NCBI GenBank assembly: GCA_030432795.1 | Contig: JAUILW010000009.1 | Coordinates: 1-22,438 of the forward strand | Direction: 5' to 3' | Source of the DNA: Gammaproteobacteria bacterium | GTDB lineage: Bacteria; Pseudomonadota; Gammaproteobacteria; Pseudomonadales; Azotimanducaceae | Length of the DNA stretch: 22,438 nucleotides | Part shown: positions 7,092 through 14,767 of the stretch, one piece after another | Position numbering within the stretch: the first letter of the stretch is position 1 | How the letters are laid out: each line of letters begins with the position of its first letter | Made by a program: the position numbers and the translations under genes | The notes under the pieces: generated by a model | Databases searched by the model: none | What the model saw: only the letters and a program-made list of their open reading frames with translations | What the model was told of the DNA's origin: nothing

Positions 7092-7964
7092 ATGACAGAA
7101 TCGCAAGAGCCGGAGACGGTTGAGTTGGACGCGGGTACGACCGGGCCCGCCGCGGCTCAGCAGACAGAGTATCTCATCGAGATCGATGATCTGTGCCTCA
7201 CGCGCGGTGAAAAGGTCGTGTTCGACCATCTGAGCCTGAAGGTGCCGCGTGGCGGTATAACCGCCGTCATGGGGCCAAGTGGTACCGGCAAAACGACCCT
7301 CCTGCGGGTGATTGGCGGTCAGGTACGCCCGGATTCTGGTGCTGTGTATCTCAACGGCAAGGATGTCTGCCGCATGTCACGCTCGGAGCTGTTCGAAGCG
7401 CGGCGCGACATTGGCATGCTATTTCAATCCTCGGCGCTGTTTACCGACATCAACGTGTTTGAAAATGTTGCGTTTCCCATGCGTGTGCACACGGATCTGC
7501 CGGAGGACACCATTCGTGATCTGGTGATCATGAAGCTCAACGCCGTGGGCCTGCGCGGTGCACGGGATCTGATGCCGAGCCAACTCAGCGGTGGTATGGC
7601 ACGCCGTGTGGCGCTGGCGAGGGCGATCGCCCTGGACCCGGACCTGATCATGTACGACGAACCGTTCACCGGACAGGACCCGATTTCCATGGGTGTGATT
7701 CTGACGCTCATCCGCCAGCTCAACGAGGCCCTCGGGACCTCGTCGCTGCTGGTGAGTCACGACATTCATGAAACGGTCGAAATCGCCGACTACGTGTTCG
7801 TGCTGGCCGACGGCAAAGTCATCGGCGAGGGTCCGCCCAAGAAGCTGCGCGAACATCCCTCGCGCAGGGTTACACAGTTCATGCGCGGCGACCCGGACGG
7901 CCCGGTGCCGTTTCATTATCCGGCGGACGACCTCAAGTACGATCTTCTGAGCGAGGACGTCTGA
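7092..7964 (+). CDS. mlaF: Phospholipid ABC transporter ATP-binding protein MlaF
   Basis: A 290-residue ABC ATPase of the MlaFEDB complex, which moves phospholipids between the outer and inner membranes to keep outer-membrane asymmetry. Walker A is GPSGTGKT at residues 61-68, the signature is LSGGMARRVALARAI, and Walker B is DLIMYDEPFTGQDP. The C-terminal DGPVPFHYPADD block, which contacts the partner MlaF, is present. I chose ATG at 7092; a GTG at 7047 in the same frame would add 15 residues with no family similarity. Even so, about 25 residues precede the domain, more than in Escherichia coli. It is first in mlaFEDCB and overlaps mlaE by one base (TGATG). Confidence 0.95.
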   Translation: MTESQEPETVELDAGTTGPAAAQQTEYLIEIDDLCLTRGEKVVFDHLSLKVPRGGITAVMGPSGTGKTTLLRVIGGQVRPDSGAVYLNGKDVCRMSRSELFEARRDIGMLFQSSALFTDINVFENVAFPMRVHTDLPEDTIRDLVIMKLNAVGLRGARDLMPSQLSGGMARRVALARAIALDPDLIMYDEPFTGQDPISMGVILTLIRQLNEALGTSSLLVSHDIHETVEIADYVFVLADGKVIGEGPPKKLREHPSRRVTQFMRGDPDGPVPFHYPADDLKYDLLSEDV

Positions 7965-8746
7965 TGGAGCACGCGCTCAGACGCATCGGTGCCGAGACCC
8001 TGCGCTGGCTGCAGGGCCTGGGGCGGGCGACGATGATGTGGGCCATGGCGATAGCTCGCCTGCCGCGCTGGTCGGACGTCTCGTTGATCGTTCGTCAGGT
8101 CTACTACATTGGCGTGCTGAGCGTCGTGATCATCGTGCTGAGCGGTTTTGCCATTGGTGCTGTGATCGCGCTGCAGTTCTATACCCAGCTTGCCCGCTTT
8201 GGAGCGGAGGATGCGGTGGGTGTAGGGCTTGCGCTGGTGCTCCTGCGGGAACTGGGGCCGGTGGTAACAGCGCTGCTTTTTGCCGGCCGGGCGGGATCCG
8301 CCATCACCGCCGAGATCGGTCTGATGAAAACCACCGAGCAGCTTTCCATCATGGAGATGATGGGTGTCGACCCGTTGCGGCGCATTGTCGCACCTCGGTT
8401 GTGGGGCGGTTTCATCAGCATGCCGCTGCTGACGATGCTGTTTAACACAGTAGCAATCTATGGCGGCGTGGTGGTTGGTATCCACTGGCTTGGCGCCGAC
8501 CCCGGCGGCTTCTGGAGCGGCATGCAGAACACGGTTGAGCTATGGCAGGACCTCGGCAAAGGTATGGTCAAAGCGGTGGTGTTTGGCCTTGTGGTCACCT
8601 GGATTGCGGTGTTTCAGGGTTACGATTGTGAGCCTACCGCCGAAGGTATGGGCCTGGCGACCACGCGCACCGTGGTGATGTCGTCGGTGCTGGTGCTTGC
8701 CATGGATTTCTTTCTCACCCTACTCATGTACGGAGATTTTCGTTAA
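7964..8746 (+). CDS. mlaE: Phospholipid ABC transporter permease MlaE
   Basis: A 260-residue inner-membrane permease with five to six hydrophobic segments, the transmembrane core of the Mla transporter. It shows the MlaE-family pattern: an amphipathic N-terminal interface helix, FAIGAVIALQFYTQLARFGAE, then RELGPVVTALLFAGRAGSAITAEIGLMKTTEQL, written here only as landmarks near residues 65-130 (RELGPV, GRAGSA, EIGLMK). The MEMMGVDPLRRIVAPR block follows. The ATG shares one base with the mlaF stop and the TAA shares one base with the mlaD start (TAATG), indicating tight translational coupling. Length equals the 260 residues of the Escherichia coli protein. Confidence 0.95.
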   Translation: MEHALRRIGAETLRWLQGLGRATMMWAMAIARLPRWSDVSLIVRQVYYIGVLSVVIIVLSGFAIGAVIALQFYTQLARFGAEDAVGVGLALVLLRELGPVVTALLFAGRAGSAITAEIGLMKTTEQLSIMEMMGVDPLRRIVAPRLWGGFISMPLLTMLFNTVAIYGGVVVGIHWLGADPGGFWSGMQNTVELWQDLGKGMVKAVVFGLVVTWIAVFQGYDCEPTAEGMGLATTRTVVMSSVLVLAMDFFLTLLMYGDFR

Positions 8747-9204
8747 TGCGCATGCGAACCATCGAGATCAGCGTCGGCGCCTTCGTGCTCGCGGGCGTGC
8801 TGGCGGCGATTTTTCTGATCGTGCAGGTCAGCGGCATCAACGTCTCGCGCAGCGACGAGACCTACAAACTCACCGCCCGGTTCGACGATGTGGCCGGCCT
8901 GCGGGCGCGCTCCAAAGTCAGCATGGCGGGTGTCACCATCGGCCGGGTGCAGAGCATTGTCGTCGATACGCAATTTGGCGAAGCGATCGTAACGCTTGAA
9001 ATCGACGGTACCCCCGGCACGCTGACCATCGACACCGGTGCAAAGATTCTCACCGAAGGCATTCTCGGTGCGCGATACATCGGCCTGGTGCCGGGTGCCG
9101 ATGAGGAGATGCTCGGCGATGGCGATGAAATCGTCGAAACTCAGGGCGCGATCGTGCTGGAGAACCTGATCGGACAATTTCTGTCGAACTTTGGAAAAGG
9201 CTGA
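8746..9204 (+). CDS. mlaD: Outer-membrane lipid asymmetry protein MlaD (MCE domain)
   Basis: A 152-residue membrane-anchored substrate-binding protein that forms a hexameric ring on MlaE and channels phospholipid. One N-terminal transmembrane helix lies at about residues 7-28 (VGAFVLAGVLAAIFLIV). The MCE domain runs from YKLTARFDDVAGL through the landmark KVSMAGVTIGRV to the C-terminal hydrophobic helix VLENLIGQFLSNF, which in known MlaD rings lines the central pore. It lacks the long extension seen in the 183-residue Escherichia coli protein. The stop touches the next reading frame directly. Confidence 0.95.
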   Translation: MRMRTIEISVGAFVLAGVLAAIFLIVQVSGINVSRSDETYKLTARFDDVAGLRARSKVSMAGVTIGRVQSIVVDTQFGEAIVTLEIDGTPGTLTIDTGAKILTEGILGARYIGLVPGADEEMLGDGDEIVETQGAIVLENLIGQFLSNFGKG

Positions 9205-9918
9205 GTGAAGATGGTTTTTATGCGGCGTTCAATTCCTTTCAGAACATCCCTGGTGAAAAGGTTGTTTATCGCTTTGTTATTCGCGGCGCCCTTCGCGGCG
9301 TTTGCCAGTACCGCTACGCCTGAAGATGTGGTGCGCAAAGCCTCCAACGACCTGCTCGCGGTGATCGAAGAAGGTCGGAGCTACATCGACGAAGACCCGG
9401 ATCGCTTCTACCGTACGGTGCACGACACCCTGGAGCCGGTGGTGGACTTCCCGCGCTTCGCCCGTGGCGTGATGGGCCCGCACTGGAAACGTGCCACACC
9501 TGCCCAGCAGGAGCGCTTCGTGGAGGTGTTCAAGTGGGGCCTGTTGCGTACGTACGCCGCTGCGCTGACGGAGTTTGGCGACGGCGAAGTGACTGTGCTC
9601 GACCCTCAGGGTGATCCCCAGCGCGAAGATCGGCGCAACGTGCAAATGGAAATTCGCACAGGATCGGGCGGTGTGTTTCCGGTGGACTATTCCATGGGCC
9701 GGGATACTGATGGCGTGTGGAAGATTCGTAACCTCATGGCGGGCGGGGTCAATATCGGACTCACCTACCGCAGCCAGTTTCAGAGTGCCGTGAAAGACCC
9801 GAAGTATGGCCGGGACATGGATAAGGTCATCGACGCATGGGGTGAGGTACTGGCCGAAGAGGCAGAGAAGCAGCAGGAAGCCTTGGCGCCCGGCGCAGAC
9901 GACCCGGACGGCGTGTGA
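9205..9918 (+). CDS. mlaC: Periplasmic phospholipid-binding protein MlaC
   Basis: A periplasmic shuttle that carries phospholipid between the outer-membrane MlaA complex and MlaFEDB. A signal peptide is evident: KRLFIALLF hydrophobic core and a probable cleavage after AFA, before STATPEDVV. The MlaC domain follows, with VVDFPRFARGVMGPHWKRAT and the C-terminal VNIGLTYRSQF pattern. The start is uncertain: GTG at 9205 abuts the mlaD stop with AAAAGG four bases before it, while ATG at 9211, ATG at 9220 or GTG at 9253 would give a shorter, more typical leader. At full length it has 237 residues. The acidic tail EEAEKQQEALAPGADDPDGV looks disordered. Confidence 0.93.
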   Translation: MKMVFMRRSIPFRTSLVKRLFIALLFAAPFAAFASTATPEDVVRKASNDLLAVIEEGRSYIDEDPDRFYRTVHDTLEPVVDFPRFARGVMGPHWKRATPAQQERFVEVFKWGLLRTYAAALTEFGDGEVTVLDPQGDPQREDRRNVQMEIRTGSGGVFPVDYSMGRDTDGVWKIRNLMAGGVNIGLTYRSQFQSAVKDPKYGRDMDKVIDAWGEVLAEEAEKQQEALAPGADDPDGV

Positions 9919-10217
9919 GCGAGCAGGCAGCAGACAGCCGCTTCGACGGGCGTCGCCTGCACGGTCGCGTGCGCTTTGGTGGCTTTGCTGCCACGCGTGC
10001 CGAAGGTGAGCGCCTAATCGACGCCGCCCAAGGCGAGGTGGAGATCGATCTGGGTGGGCTCAGCTACTCCAGTAGCCTGGCGGTAGGCGCCATGGTGGCC
10101 TGGTACCGCTACGCGTTTCATCAAGGCAAGGTCGTACATTTCTCCAACGTGCCTCCTGAATTGCGTAAGATCATTGTCGTTTCAGGATTACAGGAGTTTT
10201 TGCTCAACGATGAGTGA
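9915..10217 (+). CDS. mlaB: Mla complex STAS-domain protein MlaB
   Basis: A 100-residue cytoplasmic STAS-domain protein, the MlaB subunit that binds and stabilizes MlaF. The core reads VEIDLGGLSYSSSLAVGAMVAWYR (landmarks DLGGL and SSSLAVG at residues 45-59), matching the STAS strand and loop that in many homologues is D-[ST]-S-A/G. The aspartate of that loop is replaced by S52 here, with S53 in the place of the functional Thr52 region of the Escherichia coli protein. It begins with GTG sharing GTGA with the mlaC stop and overlaps ibaG by eight bases. Sequence is divergent, so the call leans on operon position plus the STAS pattern. Confidence 0.88.
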   Translation: MSEQAADSRFDGRRLHGRVRFGGFAATRAEGERLIDAAQGEVEIDLGGLSYSSSLAVGAMVAWYRYAFHQGKVVHFSNVPPELRKIIVVSGLQEFLLNDE

Positions 10218-10440
10218 CGATCTTGCCAGGACAATCGAGTCGGCAGTGCAGGCGCAGGTGGCTGGTGCCGAGGTGGACGTGTTGCTGGAAGGCAATCGCG
10301 TCCTCATCGAGGTCACGAGCGCGCTTTTCGACGGCATGAGCCGGGTGGATCGTCAGCGCACGGTGTACGCCTGTATCGAAGACATGATCAGCGATGGTCG
10401 GCTGCATGCCGTTACCATTCGCGCAAACCCGCCCGCCTGA
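10210..10440 (+). CDS. ibaG: BolA family protein IbaG
   Basis: A 76-residue BolA/IbaG-family protein. The family core is clear: LFDGMSRVDRQRTVY (39-53) and the terminal strand GRLHAVTIRA with the invariant histidine H66. IbaG-type proteins pair with monothiol glutaredoxins around a [2Fe-2S] cluster and influence envelope homeostasis. The loop that carries a second histidine in Escherichia coli IbaG (GDGSHF) reads LEGNRV here, without histidine or cysteine, and the usual C-terminal extension is missing. ATG at 10210 overlaps mlaB by eight bases; an upstream TTG at 10174 is in frame but unlikely. Its place between mlaB and murA is conserved. Confidence 0.9.
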   Translation: MSDDLARTIESAVQAQVAGAEVDVLLEGNRVLIEVTSALFDGMSRVDRQRTVYACIEDMISDGRLHAVTIRANPPA

Positions 10441-10454
10441 GCTCAGCCTGCGCA

Positions 10455-11717
10455 ATGGATAAACTGCAGATCAGAGGTGGCAAGCCGCTGGCCGGACGTC
10501 TGAAGGTGTCTGGTGCCAAGAACTCGGCGCTGAAAATCCTCGCCGCGACCCTCCTCACCGAGCAGCCGGTGCGCATCGACAACATGCCGCACCTCAACGA
10601 CGTCACCACCATGATCGAGCTTCTGGGATGCCTGGGCGCTGAAGTGCTGGTGGATGAGCACCTGTCCGTGGAGGTGTGTGCCGGTAATGTCCGCTCCCTG
10701 AAGGCGCCGTACGAACTGGTCAAGACCATGCGCGCGTCGTTCCTGGTGATGGGCCCCTTGCTGGCGCGTTTCGGGGCCGCTGAGGTATCGCTGCCTGGGG
10801 GATGTGCCATCGGCGCCCGCCCGGTGGACCAGCATCTGAAGGGTTTCGAGGCCATGGGCGCCGAGATCTCTGTGGACGGCGGCTACGTGCAGGGCCGTGT
10901 GCGGGAGCGTCTGCGGGGCGCCGACATCCATATGGAAATGGTCACCGTAGGCGGTACGGAAAATCTGCTCATGGCGGCGACCCTGGCTGACGGACGCACG
11001 GTGTTGCGCAATGCCGCACAGGAGCCCGAGATCATCGACCTGGCGCAGTGCCTGATTGCCATGGGCGCGAAGATCCGCGGCCATGGCACGGATACTATAG
11101 AAGTCGAAGGGGTAGAGGCGTTGCATGGCGCTGAGTACCGGGTGATGCCTGATCGCATCGAGGCGGGAACCTACCTGGCAGCCGCCGCAGCAACGCGGGG
11201 CGCGATCGAACTGATTGGAGCTGACGCCGGCACCATGGGTACGGTGCTCGAGCGGCTGCGGGCGGCGGGTGCGGACGTTACTTGTGGCGACGGCTGCATC
11301 CGCCTGGATATGCACGGCGCACGGCCACGGGCAGTGGATATTGATACGGCCCCGTATCCGGGGTTTCCTACCGACCTGCAGGCGCAGTTCATGGCCATGG
11401 ACGCGGTCGCCGACGGCGAGGCACGGGTGACCGAGACCATCTTCGAGAACCGTTTCATGCACGTGCAGGAGATGAACCGGCTGGGCGCCAACATAGAGCT
11501 CGTGAATTCCTCCACGGCGGTCGTGCATGGCGTCGAGTCGCTGCGCGCCGCGCCTGTCATGGCCACCGACCTGCGGGCGTCATTCAGCCTGGTGCTGGCG
11601 GCGCTGGTGGCGGAAGGGACGACGGTCATCGATCGTATTTATCATATCGATCGGGGCTACGAGACCATCGAAGAGAAGCTGTCGCTGCTGGGCGCCGACG
11701 TGGCGCGCATCCGCTGA
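10455..11717 (+). CDS. murA: UDP-N-acetylglucosamine 1-carboxyvinyltransferase MurA
   Basis: A 420-residue enolpyruvyl transferase for the first committed cytoplasmic step of peptidoglycan precursor synthesis: phosphoenolpyruvate plus UDP-GlcNAc. The substrate-binding pair K22-N23 is in SGAKNSAL, and the catalytic, fosfomycin-targeted cysteine is C117 in PGGCAIGARPVD. The later blocks RIEAGTYL, PYPGFPTDLQAQ and ENRFMHVQEM are all present. Its length is the family norm (419 in Escherichia coli). It starts 14 bases after ibaG and ends 16 bases before hisG, so it is likely cotranscribed with both. Confidence 0.97.
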   Translation: MDKLQIRGGKPLAGRLKVSGAKNSALKILAATLLTEQPVRIDNMPHLNDVTTMIELLGCLGAEVLVDEHLSVEVCAGNVRSLKAPYELVKTMRASFLVMGPLLARFGAAEVSLPGGCAIGARPVDQHLKGFEAMGAEISVDGGYVQGRVRERLRGADIHMEMVTVGGTENLLMAATLADGRTVLRNAAQEPEIIDLAQCLIAMGAKIRGHGTDTIEVEGVEALHGAEYRVMPDRIEAGTYLAAAAATRGAIELIGADAGTMGTVLERLRAAGADVTCGDGCIRLDMHGARPRAVDIDTAPYPGFPTDLQAQFMAMDAVADGEARVTETIFENRFMHVQEMNRLGANIELVNSSTAVVHGVESLRAAPVMATDLRASFSLVLAALVAEGTTVIDRIYHIDRGYETIEEKLSLLGADVARIR

Positions 11718-11733
11718 GCCGAGAACGATCACT

Positions 11734-12360
11734 ATGGGACTGACCATCGCGCTCAACCGCGGGCGCATCCTCAAAGAATGTCTGCCTCTACTTGCGGCGG
11801 CGGGTATCGAACCGCTGGAAGACATTCACTCCAGCCGCAAGCTTGTGTTCGAGGCGACTGGCGGACACCGCTTCATCGTCATGCGCGGTTCGGATGTGCC
11901 CACCTATGTTGAGTACGGTGCGGCGGACGTCGGCATCACGGGCAAAGACACCATTCTGGAGTACGGCCAGGGCGCGCGCTTCTACGAGCGGCTCGATCTC
12001 GGCCTCGGCCGCTGCAAGCTCATGACGGCCATGCCGGAAGGTGAAGAGTTGGGTGATGGCCCACTGCGTGTGGGTACCAAGTTCGTCAACGTGAGCCGTA
12101 CCTACTTCGAAAGCATCAACCGCCACGTCACCCTGATCCCGCTGGCAGGCGCCATCGAGATCGCGCCGATCATGGGGCTGGCGGATCTTATCGTCGACAT
12201 CGTCGACACCGGCAATACGCTGAAGGCCAACGGGCTGAGCGCGCGGGAAACCATCGCCGATATCAGCACACGGCTGATCGTCAATCGGGCGGCGCAGAAG
12301 ACCAAGTTCGACCTCGTGCAAAATCTTGTCAGCACGCTGCGGGAAGTCGTGGCTGCCTGA
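11734..12360 (+). CDS. hisG: ATP phosphoribosyltransferase, short form, catalytic subunit HisG
   Basis: HisG joins ATP and PRPP in the first step of histidine synthesis. At 208 residues this is the short form, which lacks the C-terminal histidine-binding regulatory domain and in studied bacteria works as a complex with HisZ. The conserved blocks are visible: LNRGRILKE near the start, EYGAADVGITGKD, and the PRPP-binding stretch DLIVDIVDTGNTLKANGL. ATG at 11734 is 16 bases after the murA stop; the frame is open further back but overlaps murA. It shares TGATG with hisD. No hisZ is in the window. Confidence 0.95.
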   Translation: MGLTIALNRGRILKECLPLLAAAGIEPLEDIHSSRKLVFEATGGHRFIVMRGSDVPTYVEYGAADVGITGKDTILEYGQGARFYERLDLGLGRCKLMTAMPEGEELGDGPLRVGTKFVNVSRTYFESINRHVTLIPLAGAIEIAPIMGLADLIVDIVDTGNTLKANGLSARETIADISTRLIVNRAAQKTKFDLVQNLVSTLREVVAA

Positions 12361-13655
12361 TGCGCAGGCTTTCCACGCACGACGCGGATTTTGCAGTGCA
12401 GCTCGATGCGTTGCTCGATCTGCAGCTCCGTGAGGAGCCAGCGGTTGCGGCTACGGTCGCCGGGATCATCGATGACGTGCGCGCGCGTGGTGACGAAGCG
12501 CTGATAGAACTCACCGAGCGGCTCGACGGCTGGCAATGCGGGCAGCCGTCGGAGCTCGAGATACCTGCAAGCGCGCTGGCGGCTGCGTACGAAGGGCTGG
12601 CCGTTGCCACCCGTGAAGCCATCGAGGTGGCGCACGCGCGCATCCTCTCCTACCACCAGCGGCAGCTGCCTGAAGATCTCCTCTACGAGGACGAGTTCGG
12701 CAACCGTCTCGGTCAGCGCTGGACGCCGGTGGACCGGGCCGGCGTCTACGTGCCTGGCGGCAAAGCAGCCTACCCTTCATCCGTGCTCATGACCGTGACG
12801 GTGGCGCGTGCTGCCGGGGTGCCCGAGGTGGTGCTGGTGGTGCCCACGCCTGCGGGAGAGCGCAATCAGAGCGTTCTGGCGGCGGCGCATGTGGCCGGTG
12901 CGAGCCGTGTGTTTGCGATCGGCGGCGCACAGGCGATTGCCGCTTTAGCATATGGCACCGCGACGGTGCCGCGCGTGGACACCATCGCCGGCCCTGGTAA
13001 CGCATATGTTGCGGCGGCCAAGCGGCAGGTGTTCGGACAGGTGGGAATCGACAGCATCGCCGGCCCCTCAGAAGTTTTGGTAATCGCCGATGCCAGCGCG
13101 CCGCCGGAGTGGATCGCACTCGACCTGTTCTCTCAGGCGGAGCATGACGAGGCTGCGCAGGCGCTGCTCCTCAGCGCCGATGCCGGGCTGTTGGACGCTG
13201 TGGAGGCGGCCATGCAGAGGCTGCTTCCGGAGCAGCCGCGGCGCGACATCATCCAGGCTTCGCTGGAAGCACGGGGCGCACTTGTGCTGGTGCGGGATCT
13301 CGCCGAGGCGGTGGAAGTGGCTAACCGCATCGCCGCGGAGCATCTGGAGCTGATGGTTGAAGACCCGCACGCGCTTGTGGGGAGTATCCGTCACGCCGGT
13401 GCGATCTTCCTTGGCCACCGCACCGCTGAAGTGCTGGGTGATTATGTGGCTGGGCCATCGCACGTCTTGCCCACCTACGGTACGGCGCGCTACGCCTCGC
13501 CGCTCAGCGTCTACGACTTCAAGAAGCGCTCGTCAGTCATCGATCTCACCGCCCGAGGTGCGGCGGAGCTTGCCGCCACAGCACAACACCTCGCTGAGGT
13601 GGAGGGGCTCGCTGCGCACGCGGCTGCGGCCGCCGCGCGCCGCAGCAATCGCTGA
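12360..13655 (+). CDS. hisD: Histidinol dehydrogenase HisD
   Basis: A 431-residue zinc- and NAD-dependent enzyme that oxidizes L-histidinol to L-histidine in the last two steps of the pathway. Landmarks include YVPGGKAAYPSSVLM, the signature region from TIAGPGNAYVAAAK through GIDSIAGPSEV, and the downstream HLELMVEDP block that carries a catalytic histidine. Length is the family norm (434 in Escherichia coli). It overlaps hisG by one base and is the last gene of the plus-strand murA-hisG-hisD group; hisC, which often follows in pseudomonads, is absent. The convergent protease gene ends only 18 bases away, and I see no terminator hairpin in that gap. Confidence 0.96.
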   Translation: MRRLSTHDADFAVQLDALLDLQLREEPAVAATVAGIIDDVRARGDEALIELTERLDGWQCGQPSELEIPASALAAAYEGLAVATREAIEVAHARILSYHQRQLPEDLLYEDEFGNRLGQRWTPVDRAGVYVPGGKAAYPSSVLMTVTVARAAGVPEVVLVVPTPAGERNQSVLAAAHVAGASRVFAIGGAQAIAALAYGTATVPRVDTIAGPGNAYVAAAKRQVFGQVGIDSIAGPSEVLVIADASAPPEWIALDLFSQAEHDEAAQALLLSADAGLLDAVEAAMQRLLPEQPRRDIIQASLEARGALVLVRDLAEAVEVANRIAAEHLELMVEDPHALVGSIRHAGAIFLGHRTAEVLGDYVAGPSHVLPTYGTARYASPLSVYDFKKRSSVIDLTARGAAELAATAQHLAEVEGLAAHAAAAAARRSNR

Positions 13656-13673
13656 GATCGCGCCTCTTCTAGT

Positions 13674-14717
13674 TCAACCTGTTGGTGGCCGTTCGCCGGT
13701 AGTAACCTCCACCTCGTAGATCTGGCCGCCGCGTTCCACCGCCAGCGTCAGCGACTCGTTGGGGCCGTAGTCGGCGACGATGCGGCTGAAACCCGCGGTG
13801 TCCCGCACCGGGATGCCATCGATGGCGATGATCACGTCGCGGGCCAGAAGGCCGGCACCGGCGGCAGGACCGTTCGGCAGCACCCGTGCGATGGGCAGCC
13901 CCATTTGCTCCGTGTCTGTCGCAGCGTTGGTGACCTCCACGCCTAGCCAACCGCGTCGTACGCGACCGTTTTCGACAATCTGCGTTAGTACGGACAATGC
14001 GAGGTCGGAAGGAATGGCGAAGCCAATGCCCTGGGAGCCGCCTGAGCGGGAAAAGATCATCGTATTGATGCCGATGAGCGCGCCGTGCTCGTCGATGAGC
14101 GCACCTCCCGAATTGCCGGGGTTGATGGCGGCGTCCGTCTGGATGAAGTCGTCGTAAGGGCTGGCGCTGACGCCGGCGCGGCTCTTGGCGCTGATGATGC
14201 CCTGCGACACCGTCTGACCGATGCCGAAGGGATTGCCTATGGCGAGCGCAATGTCTCCCACCGCCACATCCTGTGATGAGGCGATGGCAATCGGTGGCAG
14301 GTTGCGGGCTTCTACCTTGATCACCGCCAGATCCGTCTCCGGATCGCGGCCGATGACGCTGGCAGAGGTGGCCTGGCCGTTGTTGAAGGCCACCAGTATT
14401 TCGTCGGCCTCCGAGATGACGTGGTCGTTGGTGAGCACGTAACCGTCGGCGTGCACGACCACTCCGGAGCCGAGGGAGCTCTCCTGGCGCGCGCGGTCGC
14501 GAAAGCGCTCGCACCACTCCTGGTAGCGCGGCAGGTTGCAGATCGGTGGTTGCACCGATTTGCTGGAGTAGATGTTGACGACGGATGGCGCTGCGCGCGC
14601 CACCGCTTGGGCATAGCCGCTGTTGTTGCCCTGGGCCTTCATCCACCAGGTGGCCAGGCCACCGACGAGGAGCCCGATGAGGGCGGGGAGCAGCAGGAAT
14701 CTCAAAGGTGCGGACAT
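13674..14717 (-). CDS. degS: Periplasmic site-1 serine protease, DegS/AlgW type
   Basis: A 347-residue membrane-anchored HtrA-family protease. One N-terminal transmembrane segment covers about residues 7-25, then a trypsin-like domain with the triad H99 (LTNDHVI), D129 (PETDLAVI) and S203 (PGNSGGAL), then a single PDZ domain near residues 250-340. One PDZ plus a membrane anchor fits DegS/AlgW, which senses misfolded outer-membrane proteins and cuts the anti-sigma factor RseA/MucA, rather than DegP with two PDZ domains. An insert before the protease core holds C60 and C69. It converges on hisD and diverges from zapE with 50 bases between starts. No clear ribosome binding site was seen. AlgW is an equally good name. 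Confidence 0.9.
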   Translation of the reverse strand: MSAPLRFLLLPALIGLLVGGLATWWMKAQGNNSGYAQAVARAAPSVVNIYSSKSVQPPICNLPRYQEWCERFRDRARQESSLGSGVVVHADGYVLTNDHVISEADEILVAFNNGQATSASVIGRDPETDLAVIKVEARNLPPIAIASSQDVAVGDIALAIGNPFGIGQTVSQGIISAKSRAGVSASPYDDFIQTDAAINPGNSGGALIDEHGALIGINTMIFSRSGGSQGIGFAIPSDLALSVLTQIVENGRVRRGWLGVEVTNAATDTEQMGLPIARVLPNGPAAGAGLLARDVIIAIDGIPVRDTAGFSRIVADYGPNESLTLAVERGGQIYEVEVTTGERPPTG

Positions 14718-14767
14718 GAGGGTCTATGTTGCAAGGCGTGCCGTATTGTCGGAAAGTCTGCCGCCTC

